Counted from the first letter of the stretch, positions 1 to 10,226 are shown. The stretch: 64,000 nt of DNA from Acidobacteriaceae bacterium (GCA_903642235.1 CAHJWL010000003.1:186001-250000), one strand, 5' to 3'. Notes: a model not told the origin generated them from the sequence alone. Translations and numbers: made by a program.

Positions 1-198
1 GAGGTTCGTCCTGCCGCCAACCTGCTCGTCATCATCACGGTCATTGGCGGCGCACAACCGGTAGCCGCCGGTATCGATTACGAAGAGTGGCCCGAGGTTG
101 TGGGCACCATCGCCGGAGACGATACTGTGCTCGTCATCTGTCCTGACACCCAGCAGGCGAAAGCCCTGCAGATTCGTGTGGAAGCCTATCTTGGCTGA
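1..198 (+). CDS. argR: Arginine repressor ArgR, C-terminal part (5' end outside window)
   Basis: The window opens inside an open frame encoding 65 residues up to the TGA at 196-198. The piece matches the C-terminal oligomerisation and arginine-binding domain of ArgR/AhrC: a hydrophobic strand (NLLVIITV), then EEWPEVVGTIAGDDTVLVIC. The GTIAGDDT stretch carries the Asp pair that in this family contacts the arginine corepressor between subunits. The winged-helix DNA-binding half lies upstream of the window. Its place directly before argC fits a repressor that controls the arginine block and possibly its own transcription. No operator can be assessed because the promoter is outside the window. 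Confidence 0.85.
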   Translation, partial: EVRPAANLLVIITVIGGAQPVAAGIDYEEWPEVVGTIAGDDTVLVICPDTQQAKALQIRVEAYLG

Positions 199-1264
199 GG
201 CAACATCCAAATCGCGGCTAACTCGCATTGCTCTCGCTGGCGTGAGCGGATACGCCGGTGCGGAGCTCGCCCGGCTTCTGCTCCAGCATCCTCGCCGTTC
301 CGCAAGCTCTCTTCTTTTTCTCGGCCGCCCGGAAGACATCGAGCCGGGATCACTCGACGAACTGCATCCTCAACTTACCGGGCTCGCTCCCGAACTGCCG
401 CCCGTCCTGCCCTTCTCCTGGGAGCGGCTCGCTGCCTTTGGCGCCGATATCCTCCTTCTTGCAACGCCGCACGAGCAATCACGCGAGTGGTCGCCACTCG
501 CGATCGATCAGGGTATCCGGGTGATTGACCTTAGTGGAGCATGGCGGCTTCAGAACGCCTCCAACCGCACCGTCTACGGCCTCAAAGACGTTCATCCACA
601 CGCCGCGGCAGATCTGCAGGCTGCAGCGGTCTTTGGTGCGCCGGAGCTCCATCGCGAAGAGATCGCATCCGCTCGCCTGGTTGCCAATCCCGGGTGCTAC
701 GCCACGTCGATCATTCTTGCGCTGGTGCCTCTTCTGCGTGCCAATCTGATCGATCTCGATCACGGCATCATCGCCGACGCAAAGTCCGGCGTGAGCGGCG
801 CCGGCAAGGCTGCCACCCCGAAAACGCACTTCATGTACGCAGCGGATAATCTTTCAGCGTATGCGGTCTTCAATCACCGCCACACCGGCGAACTGCTCGA
901 GCAGCTTTCGCTCACATCCGACCAGATCCAGTTCACGCCGCACCTGCTTCCCATCCCGCGCGGCATTCTTTCGACGGTATACCTTCGGCTGAAACAACGA
1001 GGCACTGCCGCGCAGATCGAAGAGATCTTCCGCAGCTTCTATGCCGGCCATCCGATGGTCCGTGTGCGCGCCGCTGGCATACTTCCACAGATCCAGAATG
1101 TCGTTCGCACAAACTTTTGTGATCTCGGTTTCGAGCTCGGTCCCGACGGCCGCCGACTGGTTCTGATCGCGTGCCTGGATAACCTGCTCAAGGGAGCTGC
1201 CGGTCAAGCCATTCAAAACCTGAACCTCATGCTCGGCTGGGGAGAAGCGGAAGGTCTCCGATGA
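191..1264 (+). CDS. argC: N-acetyl-gamma-glutamyl-phosphate reductase ArgC
   Basis: NADPH-dependent reduction of N-acetylglutamyl phosphate to the semialdehyde, third step of arginine synthesis. The N-terminal Rossmann segment reads ALAGVSGYAGAELARLL and the catalytic cysteine sits in NPGCYAT. I place the start at TTG 191, which overlaps the argR stop and has GGAAG about 7 nt upstream, giving 357 residues. GTG 176 is possible. The frame stays open back to ATG 98, but that would add residues unlike any ArgC. The end overlaps argB (ATG 1261 inside the stop region), implying translational coupling. Confidence 0.93.
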   Translation: MAEATSKSRLTRIALAGVSGYAGAELARLLLQHPRRSASSLLFLGRPEDIEPGSLDELHPQLTGLAPELPPVLPFSWERLAAFGADILLLATPHEQSREWSPLAIDQGIRVIDLSGAWRLQNASNRTVYGLKDVHPHAAADLQAAAVFGAPELHREEIASARLVANPGCYATSIILALVPLLRANLIDLDHGIIADAKSGVSGAGKAATPKTHFMYAADNLSAYAVFNHRHTGELLEQLSLTSDQIQFTPHLLPIPRGILSTVYLRLKQRGTAAQIEEIFRSFYAGHPMVRVRAAGILPQIQNVVRTNFCDLGFELGPDGRRLVLIACLDNLLKGAAGQAIQNLNLMLGWGEAEGLR

Positions 1265-2043
1265 AATTTGTCGTTAAACTAGGCGGCGCGACGATCGAAG
1301 ACAAGCGCCTGCTTCATCTCTGCGGGAAAGCCATCGCAGACCTCGTTGCTGACGGAAACCAGGTAGCCGTCGTACACGGCGGCGGCGCGCAGCTTACGCA
1401 GACGCTGGCTCAACTCGGCAAGGAAAGCGTCTTCGTCTCCGGTCTCCGCATCACCGATGAGGAGACACGCGATGCAGCGCTGATGGTTCTCGCCGGCCGT
1501 GTCAACAAGTCCCTTGTCGCCGCCATCGGCTCACACGGGCAGAACGCTGTCGGCCTCTCTGGCGGCGATGGCAACGTCTTTCGCGCGCGCAAAAAGAAGA
1601 CAACGCCCGACCTTGGATTCGTCGGCGAAATCGCTGCGGCAGATCCACGCTGGCTCGAAGCTATCTGGACCATGAATGCCGTTCCGGTTATCAGCTCGAT
1701 CGCTCTCGGGTTCGATGGCGAGTACTACAACATCAACGCCGATGAGATGGCCTCCGCCACTGCGGTCTGCACCAGGGCCGATACACTCGTCTTCCTTACC
1801 GACGTTCCCGGCGTCAAAGGAGCGGACGGGCAGGTGCTGCGATGGCTCACACTCGCGCAGATCCCGTCGCTTGAGCAACAACAGATCGTCTTCGGTGGCA
1901 TGCTTCCCAAGCTCAATGCCTGCAGGGCAGCCCTGGCCGGCGGCGTCGGCCGGGTCCGCATCCTTCCCGCCGAGTCCGCCGCCCTGCTGCCGGATATCTG
2001 CACAAGCCGCATCAACGATGGAACGGAGGTCATGGTCGCTTGA
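1261..2043 (+). CDS. argB: Acetylglutamate kinase ArgB
   Basis: ATP-dependent phosphorylation of N-acetylglutamate, second step of the pathway, a cytoplasmic amino-acid-kinase fold. The first residues MKFVVKLGGA contain the nucleotide-contacting Lys and glycine turn. VVHGGGAQL forms the substrate loop, and VFLTDVPGV with GGMLPKL near the C terminus are typical kinase-core motifs. At 260 residues it is the short form; it lacks the N-terminal kinked helix that makes the hexameric, strongly arginine-inhibited enzymes longer. Weak arginine feedback is therefore an inference. The start overlaps argC by 4 nt and the stop overlaps the argD ATG by 1 nt. Confidence 0.95.
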   Translation: MKFVVKLGGATIEDKRLLHLCGKAIADLVADGNQVAVVHGGGAQLTQTLAQLGKESVFVSGLRITDEETRDAALMVLAGRVNKSLVAAIGSHGQNAVGLSGGDGNVFRARKKKTTPDLGFVGEIAAADPRWLEAIWTMNAVPVISSIALGFDGEYYNINADEMASATAVCTRADTLVFLTDVPGVKGADGQVLRWLTLAQIPSLEQQQIVFGGMLPKLNACRAALAGGVGRVRILPAESAALLPDICTSRINDGTEVMVA

Positions 2044-3299
2044 TGAATCTTCACGATCTACAAGCTGCTGAGAACAAACTGCTGGTTCAAACCTATCAAC
2101 GCAGTCCCCACCTCTTTGTGGAAGGTCGCGGCGTCCATCTCATCGACGAAAATGGTGTGGAGTACCTTGACCTGCTCAGCGGTATCGGTGTCTCCGCCCT
2201 TGGCTATAGCCACCCTGCGATTGCCGCGGCTATCACCGCGCAGGCTCCCCGCCTTCTGCACACATCGAACCTGTTCTTCCATGAGCACACCGTGCCGCTC
2301 GCGCTGCGGCTCACAGAGATCAGTGGCATGGACCGCGTCTTCTTCTGTAACTCAGGCACCGAAGCCTGGGAGGCTGCGCTCAAGATTGCCCGTGCTCACG
2401 CAACCCGGCTCAGCACCTTCAGCAAGCCGCTTGGCCGCCGCTTCCTGGCCCTCGAGCATAGCTTCCATGGACGTACCATCGGTTCTGTTGCAACAACACA
2501 CAAGTTGAAGTACCGCACGCCCTTCGCGCCCGTCATGCCGGAGGTCGACTTCGTTCGCTTCAACGACACCGAACACCTGCGTGAACTCTTCTCTTCTGAC
2601 GTCTGTGCCATCTGTATCGAGCCCATTCAGGGAGAAGGCGGCATCCATGCCGTCTCAAAGGAGTTCTTCGCCGCCGCTCGCGAACTGTGTGACACAACAG
2701 GTGCCCTTCTGCTCGCGGACGAGATTCAGTGCGGCTTCGGTCGGACCGGAAGATGGTTCGCCTTCCAGCATTTGGGCGTGTCTCCCGACGTCCTGACAGT
2801 AGCCAAGCCGCTTGCCGGAGGTCTTCCTATCGGCTGCATGCTCGTGACGGACGAGGTTGCGCAATCCTTCTCGCCCGGCATGCATGGCACCACCTTCGGC
2901 GGTGGTCCGCTTGTAACAGCCGTTGCAGCAGCAGTTATCGACGCCATACGGAATGACGATCTGCTCGCGCGTATTCGCGATGTAGGCGGCTATTTTCTTG
3001 AGCAGCTCAACCTGCTCGCCGCCAGGTACCCCGGTATTCGTGAAGTTCGCGGCCGCGGTCTAATGATCGGCCTGGAACTGCAGAGTGCCGACCATGCGGA
3101 AGGTGTTGCGGCGGCTATGCTTGACCGCCGCATCATCCTCAATCGAACAAGCGAGACCGTGCTACGCTTCCTTCCTCCCTACATCCTCGAACGCACTCAC
3201 GTTGATCAAACGATTGCTGCTTTAACCGAGGTCCTTGCGGATGCCCCGGTTCTCCTAGCGGCTGCAGCCTCCACACCGGGAGAAAGCTTCCATGAGTAA
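2043..3299 (+). CDS. argD: Acetylornithine/succinyldiaminopimelate-type aminotransferase ArgD
   Basis: PLP-dependent class-III aminotransferase that converts N-acetylglutamate semialdehyde to N-acetylornithine. The PLP-phosphate region is seen in NSGTEAWEAALKIAR, the cofactor Asp in LLADEIQCG, and the Schiff-base Lys in VAKPLAGGLP. At 418 residues it matches family length. The ATG at 2043 lies within TGATG, overlapping the argB stop by 1 nt; an in-frame TTG at 2040 is the only nearby alternative. The C-terminal ~20 residues (Ala/Ser-rich) extend beyond the usual end and overlap argF by 8 nt. Family members often also act in lysine synthesis, which cannot be told here. Confidence 0.94.
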   Translation: MNLHDLQAAENKLLVQTYQRSPHLFVEGRGVHLIDENGVEYLDLLSGIGVSALGYSHPAIAAAITAQAPRLLHTSNLFFHEHTVPLALRLTEISGMDRVFFCNSGTEAWEAALKIARAHATRLSTFSKPLGRRFLALEHSFHGRTIGSVATTHKLKYRTPFAPVMPEVDFVRFNDTEHLRELFSSDVCAICIEPIQGEGGIHAVSKEFFAAARELCDTTGALLLADEIQCGFGRTGRWFAFQHLGVSPDVLTVAKPLAGGLPIGCMLVTDEVAQSFSPGMHGTTFGGGPLVTAVAAAVIDAIRNDDLLARIRDVGGYFLEQLNLLAARYPGIREVRGRGLMIGLELQSADHAEGVAAAMLDRRIILNRTSETVLRFLPPYILERTHVDQTIAALTEVLADAPVLLAAAASTPGESFHE

Positions 3300-4389
3300 T
3301 GACAAGACACTGATCTTCAACGGCCGGCCTGAGAACGGGCAGCCCGGGTTGCGTGCCACTTCGCTCGGCATCCAGTCCGACACCGCCTTTCACGAGGCGT
3401 CGCGCCGCCTGGAAGGTCGCGATCTATGTTCCATCGGCGACCTCGCTGTCGACGAGATGGCCGCCATCATGGAACTCGCGCACACCGTCAAGGCTCACCC
3501 GGAAGACTTCCGTACGGCGCTCGACGCAAAGCAGATGGTGCTCTTCTTCGAGAAAGCGTCCCTGCGCACGCGGCTTACCTTTGAGGCAGGAATCAACACC
3601 ACCGGCGGCAACGCCATCTTTGTGGATCAGACACAGTCCCCGCTCGGTGAACGTGAACCGCTTGCGGACGTGGCTCGCAACCTCGAGCGCTGGATGAACA
3701 TCATCGTTCTGCGCACCTATGCGCACGAGACCATCACCGAGCTCGCAACCTACTCGCGTATCCCTGTCATCAACGCGCTTTCCGATCTTGAACATCCCTG
3801 CCAGGCCATCGCCGACTTCATGACTCTCGAGGAGCGCTTCGGATCGGCGCAGGGCCTGAACGTCGCCTACGTTGGAGATGGAAACAATGTCTGCCACTCG
3901 CTCATGCTCACCGCGGCTCAGCTGGGTGCGCATATCCGTGTTGCAAGCCCCAAAGGGTACGGTCCGAAGCTCGACATCATCCATAAGGCCATTGAGATCT
4001 CAGAGAGCACCGGCGGCTCCATCACACTGCTCACAGATCCCTCCAAGGCTGTCGCCGGCGCTCACGCGATCTACACCGACGTCTGCACCAGCATGGGATC
4101 CGAACACGAGGCCACCAAACGCGCTCCGGTCTTCAAGCCCTACCAGGTCAATGAGGCCCTTATGGCGCAGGCAGAGGCCGATGCTGTCTTCATGCACTGT
4201 CTGCCCGCGCACCGCAACGCCGAGGTCACCGACACGGTTCTGGACGGTCCGCAGTCCATCGTCTTTGATCAGGCGGAGAACCGGCTCCACGCGCAAAAGG
4301 CGATCGTCCTTATGCTTCTCGGCGGCGCGAAACGCCTGCCGCAGAGCCGCAATCGCAACCATCATGCTCGCAAAAGCAGCCATGGCTGA
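3292..4389 (+). CDS. argF: Ornithine carbamoyltransferase ArgF
   Basis: Transfers the carbamoyl group to ornithine to make citrulline. Signature motifs are present: carbamoyl-phosphate loop SLRTR (variant of STRTR) after LFFEKA, HPCQAIADF, and the ornithine-binding HCLPAHR. At 365 residues it is about 50 longer than the usual ~310. The extra sequence lies mostly before residue 42 (RDLCSIGDL, where standard proteins begin), with a short Arg/His-rich tail at the end. No better internal start is available and the ATG at 3292 overlaps the argD stop, so the extension is probably translated. Acetylornithine as substrate is less likely given argG/argH and standard motifs, but not excluded. Confidence 0.9.
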   Translation: MSNDKTLIFNGRPENGQPGLRATSLGIQSDTAFHEASRRLEGRDLCSIGDLAVDEMAAIMELAHTVKAHPEDFRTALDAKQMVLFFEKASLRTRLTFEAGINTTGGNAIFVDQTQSPLGEREPLADVARNLERWMNIIVLRTYAHETITELATYSRIPVINALSDLEHPCQAIADFMTLEERFGSAQGLNVAYVGDGNNVCHSLMLTAAQLGAHIRVASPKGYGPKLDIIHKAIEISESTGGSITLLTDPSKAVAGAHAIYTDVCTSMGSEHEATKRAPVFKPYQVNEALMAQAEADAVFMHCLPAHRNAEVTDTVLDGPQSIVFDQAENRLHAQKAIVLMLLGGAKRLPQSRNRNHHARKSSHG

Positions 4390-4416
4390 TCAGACCTTCC
4401 GCCTGTCTTCTCCTGA

Positions 4417-5764
<1,348 letters not shown>

Positions 5765-5766
<2 letters not shown>

Positions 5767-5799
5767 GCGTACGCTCGCCGCTCTTCGAGCATGTGCTCG
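5765..5799. repeat. Two adjacent palindromes in the argG-argH gap
   Basis: A perfect 12-bp palindrome GAGCGTACGCTC (5765-5776) begins inside the argG stop codon and is followed by CGAGCA-TG-TGCTCG (5786-5799). They are the only evident structure in the 143-nt gap before argH, the longest gap of the arginine block. They could be an RNA processing hairpin, a weak attenuator or a protein site. There is no T-tract, so an intrinsic terminator is unlikely. A 15-codon frame (5763-5810) runs through them, with little support. Confidence 0.4.
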
Positions 5800-5909
5800 C
5801 TGCGAGCTGAAGTTAGAAACTGAAAGTGCGCTTCGACCTGAGATCACGTTTCCGAGTCGATCAAAGATCTAAGAGTTGAGCGCACAAAGACGCAGTTGAA
5901 AGACACCGA

Positions 5910-7370
5910 ATGTCAGAGCAGCAACCTACAAAGATGTGGAGCGGTCGCTTTCGCGAGCCACTCAACCCGCAGTTTGAAGCATGGCAGCGCTCGTTCCCGT
6001 TCGACTGGCGACTCGTTCAGGTTGAAGTACGCGCCAGCATCGCTCATGCCCGTGCACTCGCGGCCGCCGGCATCCTCTCCCCGATAGAAGAGCAGCAGAT
6101 GATTGCTGGTCTACATGCCATTGGCGAGATCACGCTGCAATCGGAGCAGCACCGCAACGACCCTGCCGCTCCTTTTGCTGCCTCAGCCGCCCAGGCCGAA
6201 GACGTTCACCACTTCGTCGAACTCGAACTGACGCGGAAGCTCGGGGATCTCGCCCTGAAGCTGCACACCGGCCGTAGCCGCAATGAACAGATTGCAACGG
6301 ACATGCGCCTTTACATTCGGAACGCTCTGGATGACGTACTGCGCGGCCAACGGGAATGGGCGATCGCGCTGCTCGCGCTGGCGCGCCGATCCGGTACAGC
6401 CGTGATGCCGTCCTACACGCATCTGCAGCGTGCCGAGCCCGTCCTTGTCGCTCATTGGCTGCTGGCGTATGTCAGCATGATTGAACGCGACATGTCTCGC
6501 CTCGAGGACTGCCGCGTCCGCATGAACCTGTGTCCTCTCGGATCAGGCGCGATCGCGGGCGCTACCATCGCGCTCAATCGTTCGATTGCAGCTCAGGCCC
6601 TCTCCTTTCAGGCGCCGACCAGCAACAGCATGGACGCAACCAGCGATCGGGACTTTGCCCTGGAGTTCACTCAGGCTCTGTCGATCTTTGGGCTGCACGT
6701 CTCGCGCTTTGCCGAAGAAATCACCCTGTTTTCGACGGCAGAGTTCGCCTTTGTCGATCTGCCTGAAGCCTTCTCCACCGGCTCCAGCGCCATGCCGCAG
6801 AAGAAAAATCCGGACCTGACCGAACTGCTTCGCGGCAAAGCGGCCCGACTCTTCGGCGCATCGGCCACCTTGTCTCTCTTGCTCAAGGGTCTGCCACTCG
6901 CCTACAACAAGGATCTGCAGGAAGGCCAGGAGCCGGTCTTCGATGCAGCGGACACCGCCCTTGGCATTCTGTCAGTGCTTCCGTCGTTCACCCGAACTCT
7001 GCGGTTCCGCTCTGACCGCATGGCTGCGGCAGCCGCATCGGGTTATCTCAATGCGATGGCAGCAGCGACGTATCTCTCGAACAAAGGTGTTCCGTTTCGC
7101 AAGGCTCATGAGCAGATCGGCAACGCTGTCCGTTACGCGCTTGAGAGCGGTCGTGAACTCGAACAGCTGACCCTGACAGAGCTGCAGACATTCGGCGAGG
7201 CCTTTGCCGAAGACTTCTATGCCGCTATCACGATCGAGGCGACACTCGACTGCCACGACGTGCCTGGTGGTACGGCGCGTCATCGGGTAGCGGCCGCTCT
7301 GGACGCAGCCGATCAACGAATCGCAGCAGTCGGCGATCTCGGCGGGAAAGAGGCGAGTGGTGTCCGCTAA
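5910..7370 (+). CDS. argH: Argininosuccinate lyase ArgH
   Basis: Cleaves argininosuccinate to arginine and fumarate. It is a member of the fumarase/aspartase superfamily, normally an all-helical tetramer. The superfamily signature loop with the catalytic Ser is clear: GSSAMPQKKNPD. TGRSRNEQ and SYTHLQRAEP are the other active-site segments (THLQ His included). At 486 residues it is close to family length (about 460). The start is ATG 5910 (MSEQQPTKMWSGRF, matching the usual KLWGGRF beginning). The end overlaps the following acetyltransferase by 14 nt. Confidence 0.95.
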   Translation: MSEQQPTKMWSGRFREPLNPQFEAWQRSFPFDWRLVQVEVRASIAHARALAAAGILSPIEEQQMIAGLHAIGEITLQSEQHRNDPAAPFAASAAQAEDVHHFVELELTRKLGDLALKLHTGRSRNEQIATDMRLYIRNALDDVLRGQREWAIALLALARRSGTAVMPSYTHLQRAEPVLVAHWLLAYVSMIERDMSRLEDCRVRMNLCPLGSGAIAGATIALNRSIAAQALSFQAPTSNSMDATSDRDFALEFTQALSIFGLHVSRFAEEITLFSTAEFAFVDLPEAFSTGSSAMPQKKNPDLTELLRGKAARLFGASATLSLLLKGLPLAYNKDLQEGQEPVFDAADTALGILSVLPSFTRTLRFRSDRMAAAAASGYLNAMAAATYLSNKGVPFRKAHEQIGNAVRYALESGRELEQLTLTELQTFGEAFAEDFYAAITIEATLDCHDVPGGTARHRVAAALDAADQRIAAVGDLGGKEASGVR

Positions 7371-7959
7371 CTACCTCTCCGTCAATCCCTCCAGTGCGAG
7401 AGTCGGGCTCGCCGGTGTCTTCGTGCGCGCTGCTAAGTTACCGGATGCCGCCAACATCTTCCAGCTCGTCAGCTCGCTCTCGCACGACGGCACGCTTCTG
7501 CCACGCAGCTACGCCGAGATTTGTGAAAACGTTCGCGATTTTGCCGTTGCGGAAAACGTAGATCGAGAGTTACTAGGATGCGGTGCCCTCCACCTCTACG
7601 GTCCGCATCTCGCCGAGGTCCGCTCCATCATGGTTCGGCCGGAGGCAAAGGGCCGGGGCGCGGGAGCCGCTCTCCTGCGGACGTTGCTGGAAGATGCCGA
7701 GGATCAGAAAGTAAGCTGCGTCAGCCTATTTACGCGCATTCCGCGGTTCTTCAGCCACTTTGATTTTCGAGTCGTAGAAAGAACACAGCTTCCCGACAAA
7801 ATCTACAAGGACTGCCAGACCTGCCCGCGTCTCTATGCGTGCGACGAAGTCGCGATGGTGCGCGGTGATCTGCCGCGTATCTCGGTTCTCGGCCCAACAA
7901 CCTTTCCCCGGCCGGTTCTGGTGAAGCTGCAGGAAGGCACAATCAAGAAGCCTCTCTAG
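7357..7959 (+). CDS. GNAT acetyltransferase, probable short N-acetylglutamate synthase
   Basis: A 200-residue GNAT protein. The acetyl-CoA loop is in VRPEAKGRGAGAALL, followed by FTRIPRFFSHFDF and a Cys-containing segment (DCQTCPRLYACDEVAM) that resembles short stand-alone N-acetylglutamate synthases. The gene overlaps argH by 14 nt. In Vibrio/Moritella-type bacteria a GNAT NAGS domain is fused to the C terminus of ArgH, so the context supports the first step of arginine synthesis. GTG 7357 and GTG 7360 are both possible; 7360 has better spacing from AGAGG. The reaction is inferred from family and context. Confidence 0.78.
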   Translation: MVSANYLSVNPSSARVGLAGVFVRAAKLPDAANIFQLVSSLSHDGTLLPRSYAEICENVRDFAVAENVDRELLGCGALHLYGPHLAEVRSIMVRPEAKGRGAGAALLRTLLEDAEDQKVSCVSLFTRIPRFFSHFDFRVVERTQLPDKIYKDCQTCPRLYACDEVAMVRGDLPRISVLGPTTFPRPVLVKLQEGTIKKPL

Positions 7960-8014
7960 GCTCTCCGCTCGTCGACGCCTGACGATAGGTTAGAGCGCGT
8001 CATCACAGCCTGCC

Positions 8015-8860
8015 CTACCAGGTGTGAACGTAGCCATCTCGGGATGCCATCTGAAGCGGAACTCCGAACAGCGTCGAAAGGCGAGGCACGGTCAGCAGAT
8101 CTGATCGGGAGCCATCCGCAACAATGCAACCTCTCTGCATCAGAAGCACGCGACCGATCTCAGGAACAATATCTGCGGTGTGATGGGTGATAAGAAGAAC
8201 ACTGACACCGGACTGAGCCAACCTGCGGAGCAGCGTACGGACCTCCTGCTGTGCAGCCAGGTCAAGAGCAGTTGCAGGTTCGTCAAGAAGCAGCATTTGC
8301 GCTTCACTTGCCGCATCTCCTGGCGAGTCGCTTCTCTGCTGAGCAGCGGCAGCGCGGGAGCCGGCAAGAGCGCGGGCAATGAGGATGCGGCGCTGCTGGC
8401 CGGCGGACATGTGGCCGACCAGCTGGTCACGTAGGGCAACGGCATCCACTTGCAGCAGCAATTCCTCGGCCCACTCTCGCATCGCCGCCGTCACACTCAG
8501 GTGAGGCCAGAGAGTCGAGCTTGAGAAGAAGCCGGTCAGAATGGTGTCGAAGCCCGAGGTGGTGAGAGTTGGCTTCCCGGGTAGTTCCATTGAGACCACA
8601 CCGAGGCGCCGGCGAAGCTGCGTCAGGTCCCATCGATCGCGGCCAAACAGATGTATCTCGGGACGGCTTCCATCAGGGTTGACAGCCAGTGGATACAGTT
8701 CGCAGGTGAGCACTTTGAGCAGGGTGGACTTGCCACAGCCATTCGGGCCAAGGATGGCGAGGTGCTCGCCCGCGCCAAGCTCAAGATTGATATCGACGAG
8801 TACGGTCCGCTCGCCACGAACCACGGTCACGTTCTTCAGGCTGACGATCGGATCGGGCAT
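8015..8860 (-). CDS. ABC transporter-type ATPase with an insertion before Walker B
   Basis: A single nucleotide-binding domain of 281 residues. Walker A is GPNGCGKST, the signature is MSAGQQRR (degenerate LSGGQ), Walker B is MLLLDEP and the switch His is in LLITHHT. About 20 Ala/Gln/Ser-rich residues lie between the signature helix and Walker B, where most ABC ATPases have only a few. No permease or binding protein is adjacent. The organisation resembles stand-alone ModF/YlmA-like ATPases, so transport is not certain. It follows atpE in the same direction beyond a terminator-like hairpin. Confidence 0.8.
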   Translation of the reverse strand: MPDPIVSLKNVTVVRGERTVLVDINLELGAGEHLAILGPNGCGKSTLLKVLTCELYPLAVNPDGSRPEIHLFGRDRWDLTQLRRRLGVVSMELPGKPTLTTSGFDTILTGFFSSSTLWPHLSVTAAMREWAEELLLQVDAVALRDQLVGHMSAGQQRRILIARALAGSRAAAAQQRSDSPGDAASEAQMLLLDEPATALDLAAQQEVRTLLRRLAQSGVSVLLITHHTADIVPEIGRVLLMQRGCIVADGSRSDLLTVPRLSTLFGVPLQMASRDGYVHTW

Positions 8861-8950
8861 GGCTCCCTTGTATCAGACAAGGGCGACGCCAGGGCTGCAC
8901 CGGTCAGGTGTGAGAGCGCGCTGTCACCCTCAAGAAGACCCTTAAAGTAC

Positions 8951-8980
8951 CCGGGCCCTCCGCTTACGCGAAGGGCCCGG
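8951..8980 (-). terminator. Terminator-like hairpin after atpE
   Basis: Inverted repeat CCGGGCCCTCCGC-TTAC-GCGAAGGGCCCGG with a single mismatch, 24 nt past the atpE stop. On the minus strand it is followed by GTACTTTAAG, so the T-tract is poor. It may be a terminator or a 3' stabiliser of the F0 transcript. Confidence 0.55.
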
Positions 8981-9003
8981 CCAGATACAAACATCTCAGA
9001 AGC

Positions 9004-9309
9004 CTACTTGACCTTAAGGAAGATGATGACAAAGGTGAACAGCGCAAGTGACTCAATAAACGCCAGACCAAGAATCAGAAAGATAAAGATTCCAGGACGT
9101 GCGCCGGGGTTTCGCGCCAGCGCCTCAGCAGCCGATGCGGTTGCCCGTCCCTGCCCAAGACCGCAGAGACCGGCAGCCAGGGCCATGCCCAGACCGGCAG
9201 CCAGTGGCACCCATTGACTTCCAGCATTCGCTGCGGCATCCTGCGCGAACGCCGGCGATGCAAGCAGCATTACGGCAAGACTCATAAACAAATATTGCAA
9301 CGTCTTCAT
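9004..9309 (-). CDS. atpE: ATP synthase F0 subunit c
   Basis: Forms the rotor ring of ATP synthase in the inner membrane. Two membrane helices are joined by the polar loop ARNPGARPG. The ion-carrying carboxylate is in helix 2 (LAFIESLALF) and a Gln stands in helix 1 (GLGQG). The 101-residue product is longer than the usual 75-90 because of an N-terminal hydrophobic segment ending ASPAFAQD, which looks like a cleavable signal peptide. The Gln and the Glu-Ser pair are shared with sodium-type rings, but the next position is Leu rather than Thr, so proton use is likelier. AAGGAGT precedes the ATG. Confidence 0.93.
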   Translation of the reverse strand: MKTLQYLFMSLAVMLLASPAFAQDAAANAGSQWVPLAAGLGMALAAGLCGLGQGRATASAAEALARNPGARPGIFIFLILGLAFIESLALFTFVIIFLKVK

Positions 9310-9462
9310 GCGGTACTCCTTCGCTCCCTGAATCCGCTGTCAGTGGGTGGTTGAGGTTCACCAGGCTGACCCCCTCACGCTCACAGCGGTGCTGCATACC
9401 AGGAGGCGGGAGGACATCCTCTCGGCAAAACTAAACCTTGAATCGGCAAAGCGCCGCGCACC

Positions 9463-10194
9463 TTAGTGGTCGTGCGCCACAGCCAGTGACAAATAGATGG
9501 CCGCCAGCAGAAAGAAGACGTAAGCCTGGATCACTGCGACGCCGAGATGAAGGCCGAGAAAGACCAGCGGGATGCCGATCGGCACCAGGGAAAAGAACGC
9601 TATGGTCAGCAGATCACCGGCAAACATATTCGCATACAGTCGAACCGTCAGAGAGAGCACACGCGCACAGTGCGAGATGATCTCGATCGGAAACAGCAGC
9701 GGTGAAATCCACCAGACCGGCCCAAGAAACTGCTTGATGTAGCTGAAGCCATTCGCCCGGATGCCATGGTAGTGGTAGTAAAAGAACGTGACCAGCGCAA
9801 ACCCGAGCGGCACAACAACATCAGCCGTCGGTGACTCAAGTCCCGGAATCAATCCCATCAGGTTGCTGATCAGGACGAAGAGAAACAGCGCTGTCAGGTA
9901 GCCGGTGAATCGCTCAGAGCCGTGGCCGATAATCTGCTCGCCCTGCTCGTTGACGAACTCGTGCGTCATCTCCGCCAGATGTTGCACGCCGCCTGGCCGC
10001 TCCACATTCAGACTTACACGTACCAGTAGAAAATATGCAAGAAGCAGCAGAAAGACCAGCAGTTCCATCGCAAACGCATTCGTAATTGGCATCTGCGGGT
10101 ACTTGGGCTGCACATGGAACGCACGGAGCAGTGAGTCCACCGGACCGGCAAGGTGAGCGTTCAGAAATCGTGTAAATAGTAGTTGTGTCGGCAT
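9463..10194 (-). CDS. atpB: ATP synthase F0 subunit a
   Basis: The stator channel subunit that passes ions to the c ring. At 243 residues it has about five to six hydrophobic segments. The essential helix contains LSLTVRLYANMFAGDLL with the conserved Arg, and the preceding LGPVWWISPLLFPIEIISH segment is typical. The last helix ends in His/Asp (AVAHDH). It lies between the AtpI-like gene (33-nt gap) and atpE (153-nt gap), all on the minus strand. No F1 genes or the b subunit are in the window. Confidence 0.94.
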   Translation of the reverse strand: MPTQLLFTRFLNAHLAGPVDSLLRAFHVQPKYPQMPITNAFAMELLVFLLLLAYFLLVRVSLNVERPGGVQHLAEMTHEFVNEQGEQIIGHGSERFTGYLTALFLFVLISNLMGLIPGLESPTADVVVPLGFALVTFFYYHYHGIRANGFSYIKQFLGPVWWISPLLFPIEIISHCARVLSLTVRLYANMFAGDLLTIAFFSLVPIGIPLVFLGLHLGVAVIQAYVFFLLAAIYLSLAVAHDH

Positions 10195-10226
10195 GATCGT
10201 CAGAGTCTGGAGCGCGCTCGGAAGGC

